64,000 nucleotides of DNA, from NCBI GenBank assembly GCA_965199705.1, contig OZ241359.1:2852001-2916000 (forward strand). The letters are read 5' to 3'. The notes below the pieces were generated by a model, which was not told the origin of the DNA, did no database searches, and worked only from the letters and a program-made list of their open reading frames with translations. A program made the position numbers and the translations under genes. How positions within the stretch are numbered: position 1 is the first letter of the stretch; the number at the start of each line of letters is the position of its first letter. The DNA is from Azophilus sp965199705 (lineage in GTDB: Bacteria > Pseudomonadota > Gammaproteobacteria > Pseudomonadales > Azotimanducaceae). This document shows positions 45,494 through 53,898 of this stretch, piece by piece.

Positions 45494-46597
45494 TTATACC
45501 ACGGTGAGCGGGTGTTCGGCAGTCCCCTCCGCCAGGGCGGCATATCGCGCCTGGCGCCGGGTGCGGTCGCTGACCGAACCGGCAAGCTGTCCGCAGGCCG
45601 CATTGATGTCGTCGCCCCGCGTCTTGCGCAGCATCGCGGCGTAGCCGGCATCCAGAAGCGTCTTCTGGAACACCCGCATCCGTTCTTGAGACGGGCGCCG
45701 ATACTGACTGTCGGCATGGGGGTTGAACGGAATGAGGTTGATCTTGCAGCGCAGGCCGCGCAGCAGCCTGACGAGATCCCCCGACTGAGCGGCAGCGTCG
45801 TTCACGCCCTGAATCAGGGTGTACTCCACGGTCAGCGAGCGCTTGTCATGGAGGCTGGCCAGATAGTGCTTGCAGGCCGCGAGCACCTCGGCGATCGGGT
45901 ACTTGCGGTTGAGCGGCACCAGTTGATCGCGCAACGCATCATCGGGCGCATGCAGCGAAAGGGCAAGGGAAACTTCGACAACGCCGGTCAGGGCGAGGAT
46001 ACCGGGGACCACGCCAGCCGTAGAAATGGTAACGCGACGCCGGGACAGGCCGAAGCCGAGGTCATCGACGAGCAGGCTGACCGCCGGCAGGACGGCTTCC
46101 AGGTTCAGCAGCGGCTCCCCCATTCCCATGAACACGACATTGCTGATCGATTGGCCTCGGGGCTGCGAAATGTGATTCGCGAGCCACACCTGGCCAACGA
46201 TCTCGGCTGTGCTCAGATTGCCGTTGAAGCCCTGTTTGCCCGTCGCGCAGAAGCTGCAATCAAGCATGCAACCTGCCTGAGAGGAGACGCAGAGGGTGTT
46301 TCTGCCGGGTTCCGGAATCAGCACCATCTCCACCAGATCGCCATTCGCCACGCGCAGGCCCCATTTGACCGTGCCGTCGGCGGATTCCTCTTGCCCCACG
46401 ATCTCCGGCAAGGACAGGCTGACGTTCCCGTCGAGCCAGGCGCGCAGTTCCTTCGCCAGATCCGTCATCTCCGAGAAATCACGACAACCCTTGTGGTAGA
46501 GCCACTTCATCACCTGGCGGGCGCGAAACGGCGCCTGACCAGCGGCCGCAAAGCTGGCCTCAAGCCCGGCCTTGTTCTGGTCAAACAGATTCATCAT
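45494..46597 (-). CDS. rlmN: 23S rRNA (adenine2503-C2)/tRNA methyltransferase RlmN
   Basis: A 367-residue radical SAM enzyme. The 4Fe-4S site is CMLDCSFC (C110, C114, C117). A catalytic cysteine lies near the C-terminus in RKTRGDDINAACGQLAG. Motifs FMGMGEPLLN and YTLIQGVND match RlmN, which methylates A2503 in 23S rRNA and A37 in some tRNAs. I chose the paired ATG at 46597/46594, 25 bp after the ndk stop; a longer frame extends into ndk. Gene order ndk-rlmN-(pilF)-rodZ is conserved apart from pilF. Confidence 0.95.
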   Translation of the reverse strand: MMNLFDQNKAGLEASFAAAGQAPFRARQVMKWLYHKGCRDFSEMTDLAKELRAWLDGNVSLSLPEIVGQEESADGTVKWGLRVANGDLVEMVLIPEPGRNTLCVSSQAGCMLDCSFCATGKQGFNGNLSTAEIVGQVWLANHISQPRGQSISNVVFMGMGEPLLNLEAVLPAVSLLVDDLGFGLSRRRVTISTAGVVPGILALTGVVEVSLALSLHAPDDALRDQLVPLNRKYPIAEVLAACKHYLASLHDKRSLTVEYTLIQGVNDAAAQSGDLVRLLRGLRCKINLIPFNPHADSQYRRPSQERMRVFQKTLLDAGYAAMLRKTRGDDINAACGQLAGSVSDRTRRQARYAALAEGTAEHPLTVV

Positions 46598-46622
46598 CAC
46601 GGCGATTGCGCGGCGGGCCCAG

Positions 46623-47051
46623 TCAAGGGCGCGGATGAATCTCCGTGTCGCCAAAGAAGAAGGCAATCTCGCGTGCGGCCGACGCCGGCGCGTCTGAGCC
46701 ATGTACGGCATTGGCTTCCACGGATTCCGCAAAGTCTGCTCGAATGCTGCCGGGCGCCGCCTCGACCGGGTTGGTGGCGCCCATCAGACGGCGGTTGACA
46801 GCAATCGCATCCTCCCCCTCCAGCACCTGCGCCATCACCGGCCCGGAGGTCATGTAGGCGCAGAGGTCTGCGTAGAAGGGCTTGGCCCGGTGTTCGGCAT
46901 AAAACCCGCCGGCGCTCTCCTGATCCAGTCGCAGCATCCTGGCGGCGACGATACGCAAGCCGCCACGCTCGAAGCGCGCATAGATCTCGCCGATCAGATT
47001 GCGGGCTACGGCGTCCGGCTTGATGATGGACAGTGTGCGCTCGATCGCCAT
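46623..47051 (-). CDS. ndk: Nucleoside diphosphate kinase
   Basis: A 142-residue enzyme that transfers a phosphate between nucleoside tri- and diphosphates through a phosphohistidine. The start ERTLSIIKPDAVARN and the active-site NAVHGSD (His117) are exact family signatures. The length is as expected. The ATG at 47051 has GCGGAG about 8 bp upstream. A consensus -10 (TATAAT) lies 46-52 bp upstream. It heads the ndk-rlmN-rodZ-hisS-yfgM-bamB-der run and diverges from the cysteine desulfurase gene. Confidence 0.96.
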   Translation of the reverse strand: MAIERTLSIIKPDAVARNLIGEIYARFERGGLRIVAARMLRLDQESAGGFYAEHRAKPFYADLCAYMTSGPVMAQVLEGEDAIAVNRRLMGATNPVEAAPGSIRADFAESVEANAVHGSDAPASAAREIAFFFGDTEIHPRP

Positions 47052-47097
47052 GTGAATTCTCCGCCTTGTGCCGCGCCGCCGGGATTGGCAGCCGCGC

Positions 47098-47103
47098 ATT
47101 ATA
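47098..47103 (-). promoter_or_regulatory. Probable -10 element of the ndk promoter
   Basis: A perfect TATAAT on the minus strand, about 47 bp before the ndk ATG. The expected -35 position (about 47121-47126) reads gcttcg, a weak match. Confidence 0.5.
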
Positions 47104-47217
47104 GGCAAGTGTAGCCTCCGCGAAGCCGTGTTCCTGCTATTCTTCCCGGCGCAGTCAGGATCGCGCAAGCGCCTGAGGCGCCCGAACCGGTCCTGTAACC
47201 TGGAAGTCCTCCTGTTG

Positions 47218-48369
47218 ATGAACGCCAGACAGCAACACATCTACCTCGACTACTCGGCCACTACGCCGGTTGATCCGGCTGTGGCGGAATGTATGCGCGC
47301 CTGTTTGTCGGCGGATGGCAATTTCGGCAATCCCGCTTCCCGCAGCCATCAATTCGGTTGGCAGGCGGAGGAAGCCGTGGAGGCGGCCAGGGTCGAGGTG
47401 GCAACGCTGATTGGGGCCGACCCGAGGGAAATCGTGTTCACTTCCGGCGCCACGGAATCGGACAATCTGGCAATCAAGGGCCTGGCCGAAGACGCCAGTC
47501 GCCGGCACATCATCACCAGCGCCATTGAGCACAAGGCCGTGCTCGACACCTGCGCCTGGCTCGAACAGCGCGGCTTTGAGGTGACGTATCTGCGCCCGTC
47601 GAGCGACGGAATCGTCGCCCCGGAGCAGGTTGCGAATGCCCTGCGCGCGGATACCCTGCTGGTGTCCCTGATGCATGCCAATAACGAGATCGGCGTACTC
47701 AACGACGTATCCGCGGTCGGCGCAATCTGTCGCGACGTCGGCGTTGCCCTGCACGTGGACGCAGCCCAGAGCGCCGGCAAGGAACCTCTGGATGTGCAGC
47801 GCATGGCCATTGATCTGATCAGCCTTTCGGGCCACAAGATATATGGCCCCAAGGGCATAGGCGCACTCTACGTGCGGCGCGACCTGCCCGCTCGGCTGCG
47901 GCCACAGATACACGGCGGCGGACACGAACGCGGCATGCGCTCCGGCACCCTGGCCACCCACCAGATCGTCGGCATCGGGGCCGCATGCAGCCTGATGCGC
48001 GAGAACATGGATGCGGACAATCTGCGCATTCGCAGCCTGCGCGATCGCCTGTGGGCGCATTTGAAGCAGATTCCGGGCAGTCGCCTGAATGGCCACGAGA
48101 CCCGGCGCCTGGCGGGCGTGCTGAACGTCGGATTCTCCGGCATTGATGGCGAGAGCCTGCTGTTGGCCCTGGATGACATAGCCGTCTCAAGCGGCTCCGC
48201 CTGCACATCGGCCAGCGTCGAACCTTCCTACGTGCTGCGCGCCCTGGGCGTGCCGGACGACCTGGCGCACGCCAGCCTGCGCTTCACCGTCGGTCGCTAC
48301 ACCACGCAAGCGGAAATAGATCAGGCCGGCGCCCGGGTGGCAGAGGTGGTAGAGCGCCTGCGCCGTTGA
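47218..48369 (+). CDS. iscS: Cysteine desulfurase (IscS-like) lacking the C-terminal tail
   Basis: A 383-residue PLP enzyme that takes sulfur from cysteine for Fe-S clusters and thio-modified tRNAs. YLDYSATTPVDP starts the domain; K207 in SLSGHKIYGPKG binds PLP; the active-site loop is SSGSACTSASVEPSYVLRALG with C329. E. coli IscS (404 residues) ends with a conserved tail including SPLWEM and EWAHH, used in IscU contact; this protein stops at VVERLRR just before it. The ATG at 47218 fits the family N-terminus. No iscR, iscU or other isc gene is adjacent. It diverges from ndk. Confidence 0.88.
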   Translation: MNARQQHIYLDYSATTPVDPAVAECMRACLSADGNFGNPASRSHQFGWQAEEAVEAARVEVATLIGADPREIVFTSGATESDNLAIKGLAEDASRRHIITSAIEHKAVLDTCAWLEQRGFEVTYLRPSSDGIVAPEQVANALRADTLLVSLMHANNEIGVLNDVSAVGAICRDVGVALHVDAAQSAGKEPLDVQRMAIDLISLSGHKIYGPKGIGALYVRRDLPARLRPQIHGGGHERGMRSGTLATHQIVGIGAACSLMRENMDADNLRIRSLRDRLWAHLKQIPGSRLNGHETRRLAGVLNVGFSGIDGESLLLALDDIAVSSGSACTSASVEPSYVLRALGVPDDLAHASLRFTVGRYTTQAEIDQAGARVAEVVERLRR

Positions 48370-48379
48370 TCGAACCGGT

Positions 48380-48451
48380 CCAGGAGCCTGCGCCGCAGGA
48401 ATTCACGGCTGCAAATCCGCTTTTGCGACTTCCTGCGGCGCAGGCTCCTGG
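48380..48451. repeat. Palindromic repeat element, copy 2
   Basis: A 72-bp element with perfect 20-bp inverted arms: ccaggagcctgcgccgcagg at 48380-48399 and its complement at 48432-48451. The core (aattcacggctgcaaatccgcttttgcgact) matches, in reverse complement, the two flanks of the insert in the 28976-29143 copy. It starts 11 bp after the cysteine desulfurase stop and may serve as its transcription end. Confidence 0.85.
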
Positions 48452-48535
48452 CAGACGACATCTGCATGGTGCGAAATTCTGCAAGACAATCAACCCTCAA
48501 CCCGGCACGCCAACATCGCCCCTGCGAGGTGATTT

Positions 48536-48561
48536 GTATGCCCGGGATGTATGCCCGGGAT
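48536..48561. repeat. 13-bp tandem duplication next to the tRNA promoter
   Basis: gtatgcccgggat is repeated head to tail at 48536-48548 and 48549-48561, ending 1 bp before the -35 hexamer of the tRNA promoter. Each copy contains the palindrome cccggg. Confidence 0.85.
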
Positions 48562-48562
48562 G

Positions 48563-48590
48563 TTGACTCTCGGCGCCAGGCGCGTATAGT
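48563..48590 (+). promoter_or_regulatory. Sigma70-type promoter of the initiator tRNA
   Basis: TTGACT at 48563-48568, a 16-bp spacer and TATAGT at 48585-48590. The following GC-rich discriminator (accgccc) and the short distance to the tRNA (48605) are typical of stable-RNA promoters under stringent control. It probably also feeds rimP-nusA-infB unless the downstream terminator is fully active. Confidence 0.75.
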
Positions 48591-48604
48591 ACCGCCCTTG
48601 CTGA

Positions 48605-48681
<77 letters not shown>

Positions 48682-48694
48682 ACCAGGAAACTGG

Positions 48695-48717
48695 AAGGCC
48701 CCGGATTGGGGCCTTTT
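48695..48717 (+). terminator. Rho-independent terminator after the initiator tRNA
   Basis: Stem aaggcccc / ggggcctt around loop ggatt, followed by TT beyond the stem. It starts 13 bp after the tRNA 3' end. In E. coli the comparable metY terminator is partly read through into rimP. The 183 bp from here to rimP hold no other gene. Confidence 0.8.
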
Positions 48718-48900
48718 AGTTGGCGCGAAGCTGATTCGTTCTTCCGCTGGCGCTCGAGTCCTGAGGTGGCTTGCCCGTATCGCAGGCTGCCCAGGTTGGC
48801 GACCGGGAAGACGACTGGCAATTCTCTGAGGCCGGTTCTTCCCGGCAACGCGAAAACGGGCATGGCGTGGGCCGCCGGTTTGTGTTGGGTGATTGGAAGA

Positions 48901-49398
48901 ATGGTCGATAGCGCAGAACAGCGTCTGGAAGCGCTTTTGCAGCCAGCGGTTGCAGATTGCGGCTGCCACGTCTGGGGCATCGAGTTGCAACGCGGGCGGG
49001 GCGGCGCGCATCTGCGGGTGTATATCGACAAGCCAGGCGGCGTTTCCGTGGGCGACTGCGAGCGGGTGAGCGACGAAATTGCCAGCCTCATTGATCTGGA
49101 TGGCGGCATCGAGTCGAGTTATCAGCTTGAGGTGTCCTCACCTGGTCTGGACCGCATTCTCTTCCGTGCTGACCAATATCAATCCCATGTCGGGCAGCGC
49201 ATCGATCTGCGTCTGCACCTGCCGATTGAAGGCCGCAGGCGCTTCGTCGGCCTGCTGGCGGGCGTGGAAGAAGACCAGGCGGTGGTGCAGATCGACGACG
49301 ACGAATATCTTTTCCCGATCGAGCAGGTACAACGCGCGCGCATCGTGCCGCAATTCGACCAGGTCGCCACTCGTAAACAACAAGGACAACTGGCATGA
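48901..49398 (+). CDS. rimP: Ribosome maturation factor RimP
   Basis: A 165-residue 30S assembly factor. The N-terminal domain contains GCHVWGIELQRGRGGAHLRVYIDKPGGVSVGDCERVSDEI, followed by LEVSSPGLDR, the best-conserved motif, and a C-terminal SH3-like domain. Length is as in the family. The ATG at 48901 fits the homologues; a GTG at 48889 is an alternative. Its stop overlaps the nusA ATG by 4 bp, as in the usual rimP-nusA-infB operon. Confidence 0.94.
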   Translation: MVDSAEQRLEALLQPAVADCGCHVWGIELQRGRGGAHLRVYIDKPGGVSVGDCERVSDEIASLIDLDGGIESSYQLEVSSPGLDRILFRADQYQSHVGQRIDLRLHLPIEGRRRFVGLLAGVEEDQAVVQIDDDEYLFPIEQVQRARIVPQFDQVATRKQQGQLA

Positions 49399-50915
49399 GC
49401 AAGGAAATCCTGATGGTTGCGGATGCGGTTTCCCTGGAAAAGGGCGTTTCTCGGGAAGTCATCTTTGACGCCATCGAATGCGCCCTGGCCAGCGCTACCA
49501 AGAAGCGATATGACAATGAAGCCGCCGAATTTCGCGTGTCGATTGATCGCAACACCGGAAACTATGAAACCTTCCGTGTCTGGACCGTGACGGATTTCGA
49601 TGCCGAGACTGAAGGAGAGGAAGAAGAGCCCAACCTCGAAGCACAGGTTGGCCTGGACGACCCGAGAGCCGAAGGGCTGGCTGTCGGTGACCTCATCCAG
49701 GAACCCGCCGAATCGGTAGAGTTCGGTCGTATCGCCGCCCAGGCGGCCAAGCAGGTGATGGTGCAGAAGGTGCGCGAAGCGGAGCGCGCCACCGTCTTCA
49801 ACGAGTATGCGCCCAGGGTCGGTGAATTGCTCGGCGGCACGGTAAAGCGGGTTGGACGCGACAGTGTCATTGTCGATCTTGGCAACAACGCTGAGGGGCT
49901 GTTGACTCGTGAACACCTGATTCCGAGGGAGAATTTCCGGGTCGGAGAGCGCTTGCGGGCTCTGCTGCTCGAAGTGCGCGAAGACAGCCGGGGACCGCAA
50001 TTGCTGCTCACGCGCACCTCACCGGAGATGCTCAAGGCGCTCTTCCGAATCGAGGTGCCGGAAATTGCGGAAGAAGTGATTCAGATTCGCGGCGCCGCCC
50101 GCGATCCCGGGTCGCGCGCCAAGATCGCCGTCAGCACCAATGACGGCCGTATGGACCCGGTCGGGGCCTGCGTCGGCATGCGCGGCTCCCGGGTTCAGGC
50201 GGTTTCCAACGAACTCGCGGGGGAGCGCATCGACATAGTGCCCTGGAACGACAATCCGGCGCAGCTCACGATCAACGCCATGTCTCCGGCGGAAGTCGCG
50301 TTCATCCAGATAGACGAAGAAATGCACTCCATGAATATCGCCGTGGTCGAAGAGAATCTGGCGCAGGCCATCGGCCGGGGCGGGCAGAATGTTCGGCTTG
50401 CCAGCGACCTGACTGGCTGGACCTTCAACATCATGACCGAACAGGAGGCCTACGACCTGCGCGAAGCGGAAACCGCCAAGTTGATGAACGAATTCATGGA
50501 ATCCCTCTCAGTGGACGAAGATGTGGCTGTCGCCCTGGTGGAGGAGAGATTTTCCTCTCTCGAAGAGATCGCTTACGTGCCGATCGAGGAAATGATGGCA
50601 ATTGAAGGCTTTGACGAAGAAATCGTCGAGGAGCTTCGTAATCGCGCCCGAGATGCCCTGTTGACCCGGGCGATTGCCAGTGAAGAAGCCCGTGAACCGG
50701 CCGAAGACCTCCTGAACATGGACGGCATGGATCACGACACAGCCCACCAGCTGGCTCGAAGCAGCATCGTCACAATGGAAGACCTGGCCGAACTCTCCGT
50801 GGCCGAGTTGATGGAACTGTTGCCGGATCTCGACGAAGAACGCTCGGCCGCCCTTATCATGACGGCGCGCCTGCCCTGGTTCGAAGAGGCGGAATCCGCC
50901 GCAGGCACGAGCTGA
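49395..50915 (+). CDS. nusA: Transcription termination/antitermination factor NusA
   Basis: A 506-residue RNA polymerase-binding protein. It has an N-terminal domain (residues 1-125), an S1 domain (about 135-200; LGGTVKRVGRDSVIVDLGNNAEG), two KH domains (ending in IGRGGQNVRLASDLTGW) and two C-terminal acidic repeats (about 360-495: DLLNMDGMDHDTAHQLA and similar) as in E. coli-type NusA. The C-terminal repeats support assignment to gamma- or betaproteobacteria. It is coupled to rimP and followed by infB after 22 bp. Confidence 0.97.
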   Translation: MSKEILMVADAVSLEKGVSREVIFDAIECALASATKKRYDNEAAEFRVSIDRNTGNYETFRVWTVTDFDAETEGEEEEPNLEAQVGLDDPRAEGLAVGDLIQEPAESVEFGRIAAQAAKQVMVQKVREAERATVFNEYAPRVGELLGGTVKRVGRDSVIVDLGNNAEGLLTREHLIPRENFRVGERLRALLLEVREDSRGPQLLLTRTSPEMLKALFRIEVPEIAEEVIQIRGAARDPGSRAKIAVSTNDGRMDPVGACVGMRGSRVQAVSNELAGERIDIVPWNDNPAQLTINAMSPAEVAFIQIDEEMHSMNIAVVEENLAQAIGRGGQNVRLASDLTGWTFNIMTEQEAYDLREAETAKLMNEFMESLSVDEDVAVALVEERFSSLEEIAYVPIEEMMAIEGFDEEIVEELRNRARDALLTRAIASEEAREPAEDLLNMDGMDHDTAHQLARSSIVTMEDLAELSVAELMELLPDLDEERSAALIMTARLPWFEEAESAAGTS

Positions 50916-50937
50916 CCGGCGGCCTGCCGGGAGACCA

Positions 50938-53499
50938 ATGCACATGGCCGACGGAACCGTAAGGCAGCTGGCAGAATCGGTAAAGCAGCCGGTGGAACGC
51001 CTGCTCAAGCAGATGGCGGAAGCCGGCCTGCCGCAGAAAAGCGGCGATGACAATGTTTCGAATGAGCAGAAGTCGGTTCTGCTGAACCATCTGAAACGCA
51101 GTCATGGCGCCGCCGGCGGTGCTGGCGGCGCGCGCATCAGCCTCAAGCGCAAGACCGCCGGAACGCTCCGCACGGGCAGCGGCGGGCGCGGCAGCACGCA
51201 GCGTCGGGTGCAGGTGGAGGTTGTTCGGCGTCGCACCTACGGTCGGCCGCAGCCAGCCGAAGTGGCAGAAGCGCCGCCGCCGGGGCCGACGGCCTCGGAA
51301 TTGGAAACCAGGCGCATTCGCGACGAGGAGCAGAACCGGAAGCAGGCTGAAGAAACCCGAAGACGCGAAGAAGAGGCGGCGCAAAAGGCTCGTGAGGAGG
51401 CGCTGCGCGCGGAACAACTCGCCAGAGAAGCGGCGGAAGCGGAAAAGGCGCGCGCAGAGCGAGAGAGCGCGGAGCAAAAAAGTGCGGGGCCGTCCAGCAA
51501 GGCCGGTTCCGAGGCCCGGGCAGCTGAACTGCAGGCCAAGGCCAAGTCGGCAGAGAAGGCTGGCAAGCGGGTCAAGGGCAAGGAACGGGAAAAACCGTCG
51601 CGCTCCGGATTCGGCTCAGGCCGGCATACCCGACGCGAACTCTCTCTGGCATCCGAGCGCCGGCGCCGGCGTGGCAGCGGTATCCGCCGACAGGCGCCGA
51701 TCAAGGTCGAGCAGCAGGGCGGCGAATTCAAGCCGACCGACTTCATCGCCCGCGAGGTCGAGGTGCCAGGCATGATCCTGGTCGGTGATCTGGCGCAACG
51801 CATGACCGTCAAGGCCGGCGAAGTCATCAAGACGCTCATGGATTTCGGCATCATGGCCACCATCAACCAGGCCATCGATCAGGAAACCGCCAGCGCTGTG
51901 GTGGAAGAGCTCGGGCACAAGGTCAAGCTCATACACGCGGACGCCATCGAGCAGGCGCACAAGGCGTCGCTGCAACTCGAAGGCAAGGGCGAGGTTCGGC
52001 CGCCGGTCGTGACCGTGATGGGCCATGTCGATCATGGCAAGACCTCCTTGCTCGACAAGATCCGCCAGTCGCGGGTGGTGGCCGGAGAAGCCGGCGGCAT
52101 CACCCAGCACATAGGCGCCTATTCGGTCGCCACCGAGCGCGGGCGCATCACCTTCATCGATACGCCCGGCCACGCCGCCTTTACCGCCATGCGCGCCCGC
52201 GGCGCCCAGGTGACGGACATCGTGATTCTGGTTGTGGCGGCGGACGACGGCGTGATGCCGCAAACCGAAGAAGCGATCCAGCACGCCCGCGCAGCCGAAG
52301 CGCCGATCATCGTCGCCCTCAACAAGATGGACCTGGACGGCGCTGACCCGGAGCGGGTGACGCAGGAACTCGCGGCCAAGGACGTCGTGCCTGAGCAGTG
52401 GGGTGGAGACACGCTGTTCATACAGGTGTCGGCGCAGACCGGCGAGGGCCTCGATCAGCTGCTCGAGGCGGTGTTGCTGCAATCGGAGCTGCAGGAGTTG
52501 AAAGCAGTTCGCAATGTGCCGGCTCAGGGCGTGGTCATAGAGTCACGGCTGGACCGGGGCCGTGGCCCGGTGGCTACCCTGCTGGTGCGCAACGGCACCC
52601 TGAAGCGAGGCGACGTGATGGTGGCCGGGGAGTATCACGGCAGGGTGCGCGCCATGATCAGCGATGCCGGCCAGACCGTGGCAACCGCTGGCCCGTCGGA
52701 TCCGGTGGAAGTGCTCGGCCTCAGCAGTACGCCCGAGGCCGGGGATGAGTTTTCGGTAGCCACTGACGAGCGCTCCGCGCGCGAATTGGTCACCTTCCGT
52801 CGCGACCGGCATCAGGAACAACGGCAAGCCATGCAGCAGGCGGCGAAACTGGACAACGTGTTTGCCGGCCTTGGCGAGGGCGAACGGCGGGTGTTGAAGC
52901 TGGTAGTCAAGGCCGATGTGCGAGGCAGCCTGGAAGCTATCCTCGGCGCCTTGGCGGAACTCGGCAATTCGGAGGTTTCGGTCACCGTCCTCGGCTCGGG
53001 CGTCGGCGGCATCACCGAGGGCGACATCACGCTGGCGCTGACCTATGGGGCTATTGTCTTCGGCTTCAATGTGCGCACCGACACCACCGCCAAGGCGATC
53101 GTGGAACGAGAGGGCATGGACCTGCGGTACTACAGCGTGATCTACGAACTCATCGACGACGTCAAGCAGGTGCTGTCCGGCATGCTGGCGCCGGAAGTGC
53201 GGGAAGAGATTCTGGGCGTGGCCGAGGTGCGCGATGTATTCAATTCACCCCGTCTGGGTCGCATCGCCGGTTGCATGGTTGTGGAAGGCACGGTGTTTCG
53301 CAGCCGACCCATTCGGGTGTTGCGCGATCAGGTTGTCATTTACGAGGGGGCGCTTGAATCCCTGCGCCGTTTCAAGGACGACGTGGGTGAGGTGCGCAGC
53401 GGCGCCGAGTGCGGCATAGGCGTGCGCAACTACAACGATGTGCGCGTGGGCGACAAGATAGAAGTGTTCGAGGCCCACGAAGTAGCGCGCAGCCTCTGA
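50938..53499 (+). CDS. infB: Translation initiation factor IF-2
   Basis: An 853-residue GTPase that brings fMet-tRNA to the 30S subunit. It has an N-terminal IF2-N module, a long Glu/Arg/Ala-rich coiled region (about 115-225), a second IF2-N module (about 265-320), then the G domain with GHVDHGKTSLLDKI, DTPGHAAF and NKMD, and the C-terminal domains II-IV ending NYNDVRVGDKIEVFE. Start choice is between 50938 and 50944 (M-H-M-A); GGGAG 5 bp before the first supports it. It is encoded in the same operon as the initiator tRNA. Confidence 0.97.
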   Translation: MHMADGTVRQLAESVKQPVERLLKQMAEAGLPQKSGDDNVSNEQKSVLLNHLKRSHGAAGGAGGARISLKRKTAGTLRTGSGGRGSTQRRVQVEVVRRRTYGRPQPAEVAEAPPPGPTASELETRRIRDEEQNRKQAEETRRREEEAAQKAREEALRAEQLAREAAEAEKARAERESAEQKSAGPSSKAGSEARAAELQAKAKSAEKAGKRVKGKEREKPSRSGFGSGRHTRRELSLASERRRRRGSGIRRQAPIKVEQQGGEFKPTDFIAREVEVPGMILVGDLAQRMTVKAGEVIKTLMDFGIMATINQAIDQETASAVVEELGHKVKLIHADAIEQAHKASLQLEGKGEVRPPVVTVMGHVDHGKTSLLDKIRQSRVVAGEAGGITQHIGAYSVATERGRITFIDTPGHAAFTAMRARGAQVTDIVILVVAADDGVMPQTEEAIQHARAAEAPIIVALNKMDLDGADPERVTQELAAKDVVPEQWGGDTLFIQVSAQTGEGLDQLLEAVLLQSELQELKAVRNVPAQGVVIESRLDRGRGPVATLLVRNGTLKRGDVMVAGEYHGRVRAMISDAGQTVATAGPSDPVEVLGLSSTPEAGDEFSVATDERSARELVTFRRDRHQEQRQAMQQAAKLDNVFAGLGEGERRVLKLVVKADVRGSLEAILGALAELGNSEVSVTVLGSGVGGITEGDITLALTYGAIVFGFNVRTDTTAKAIVEREGMDLRYYSVIYELIDDVKQVLSGMLAPEVREEILGVAEVRDVFNSPRLGRIAGCMVVEGTVFRSRPIRVLRDQVVIYEGALESLRRFKDDVGEVRSGAECGIGVRNYNDVRVGDKIEVFEAHEVARSL

Positions 53500-53511
53500 G
53501 GACCCTGACTG

Positions 53512-53898
53512 ATGCACCCGGAACAGGACAGTGCGCGCACACAGCGCTTTGCCGATCAGTTGCGCGATCAAGTCGCCCGCATCCTGCAATTCGAGATGCG
53601 CGATCCGCGCATCGGCCTGGTGAGCGTCAATGCCCTGACGCTCAGCCGAGGGCTCGCATTCGCCGATATCCATGTTTCGGCCCTCGACGCCACCGACGCA
53701 CAGTCGCGGCAAGCCCTGGTCAACACGCTCAACGCCGCCGCCGGCTTCATCCGCTCGCGTCTGGCCAGGTTGCAGTCGGCCAGAAAAATGCCGAAGCCGC
53801 GTTTTCACTACGATGACTCGCTGGACCGCGGCCGGCGACTCGAAAGCGTGATCGACCGGGCCCTGGCCGGAAGCGATGCGGCGAATCATGCGCGCTAG
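53512..53898 (+). CDS. rbfA: 30S ribosome-binding factor RbfA
   Basis: A 128-residue KH-fold protein needed for late 16S rRNA maturation. Motifs are RTQRFADQLRDQVARILQFEMRDPRIG, SVNALTLSRGLAFADIHVS and the C-terminal PKPRFHYDDSLDRGRRLESVIDRAL, all family signatures. Length is typical. It starts 12 bp after infB and overlaps truB by 23 bp (or 11 bp with the later truB start). Confidence 0.95.
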   Translation: MHPEQDSARTQRFADQLRDQVARILQFEMRDPRIGLVSVNALTLSRGLAFADIHVSALDATDAQSRQALVNTLNAAAGFIRSRLARLQSARKMPKPRFHYDDSLDRGRRLESVIDRALAGSDAANHAR

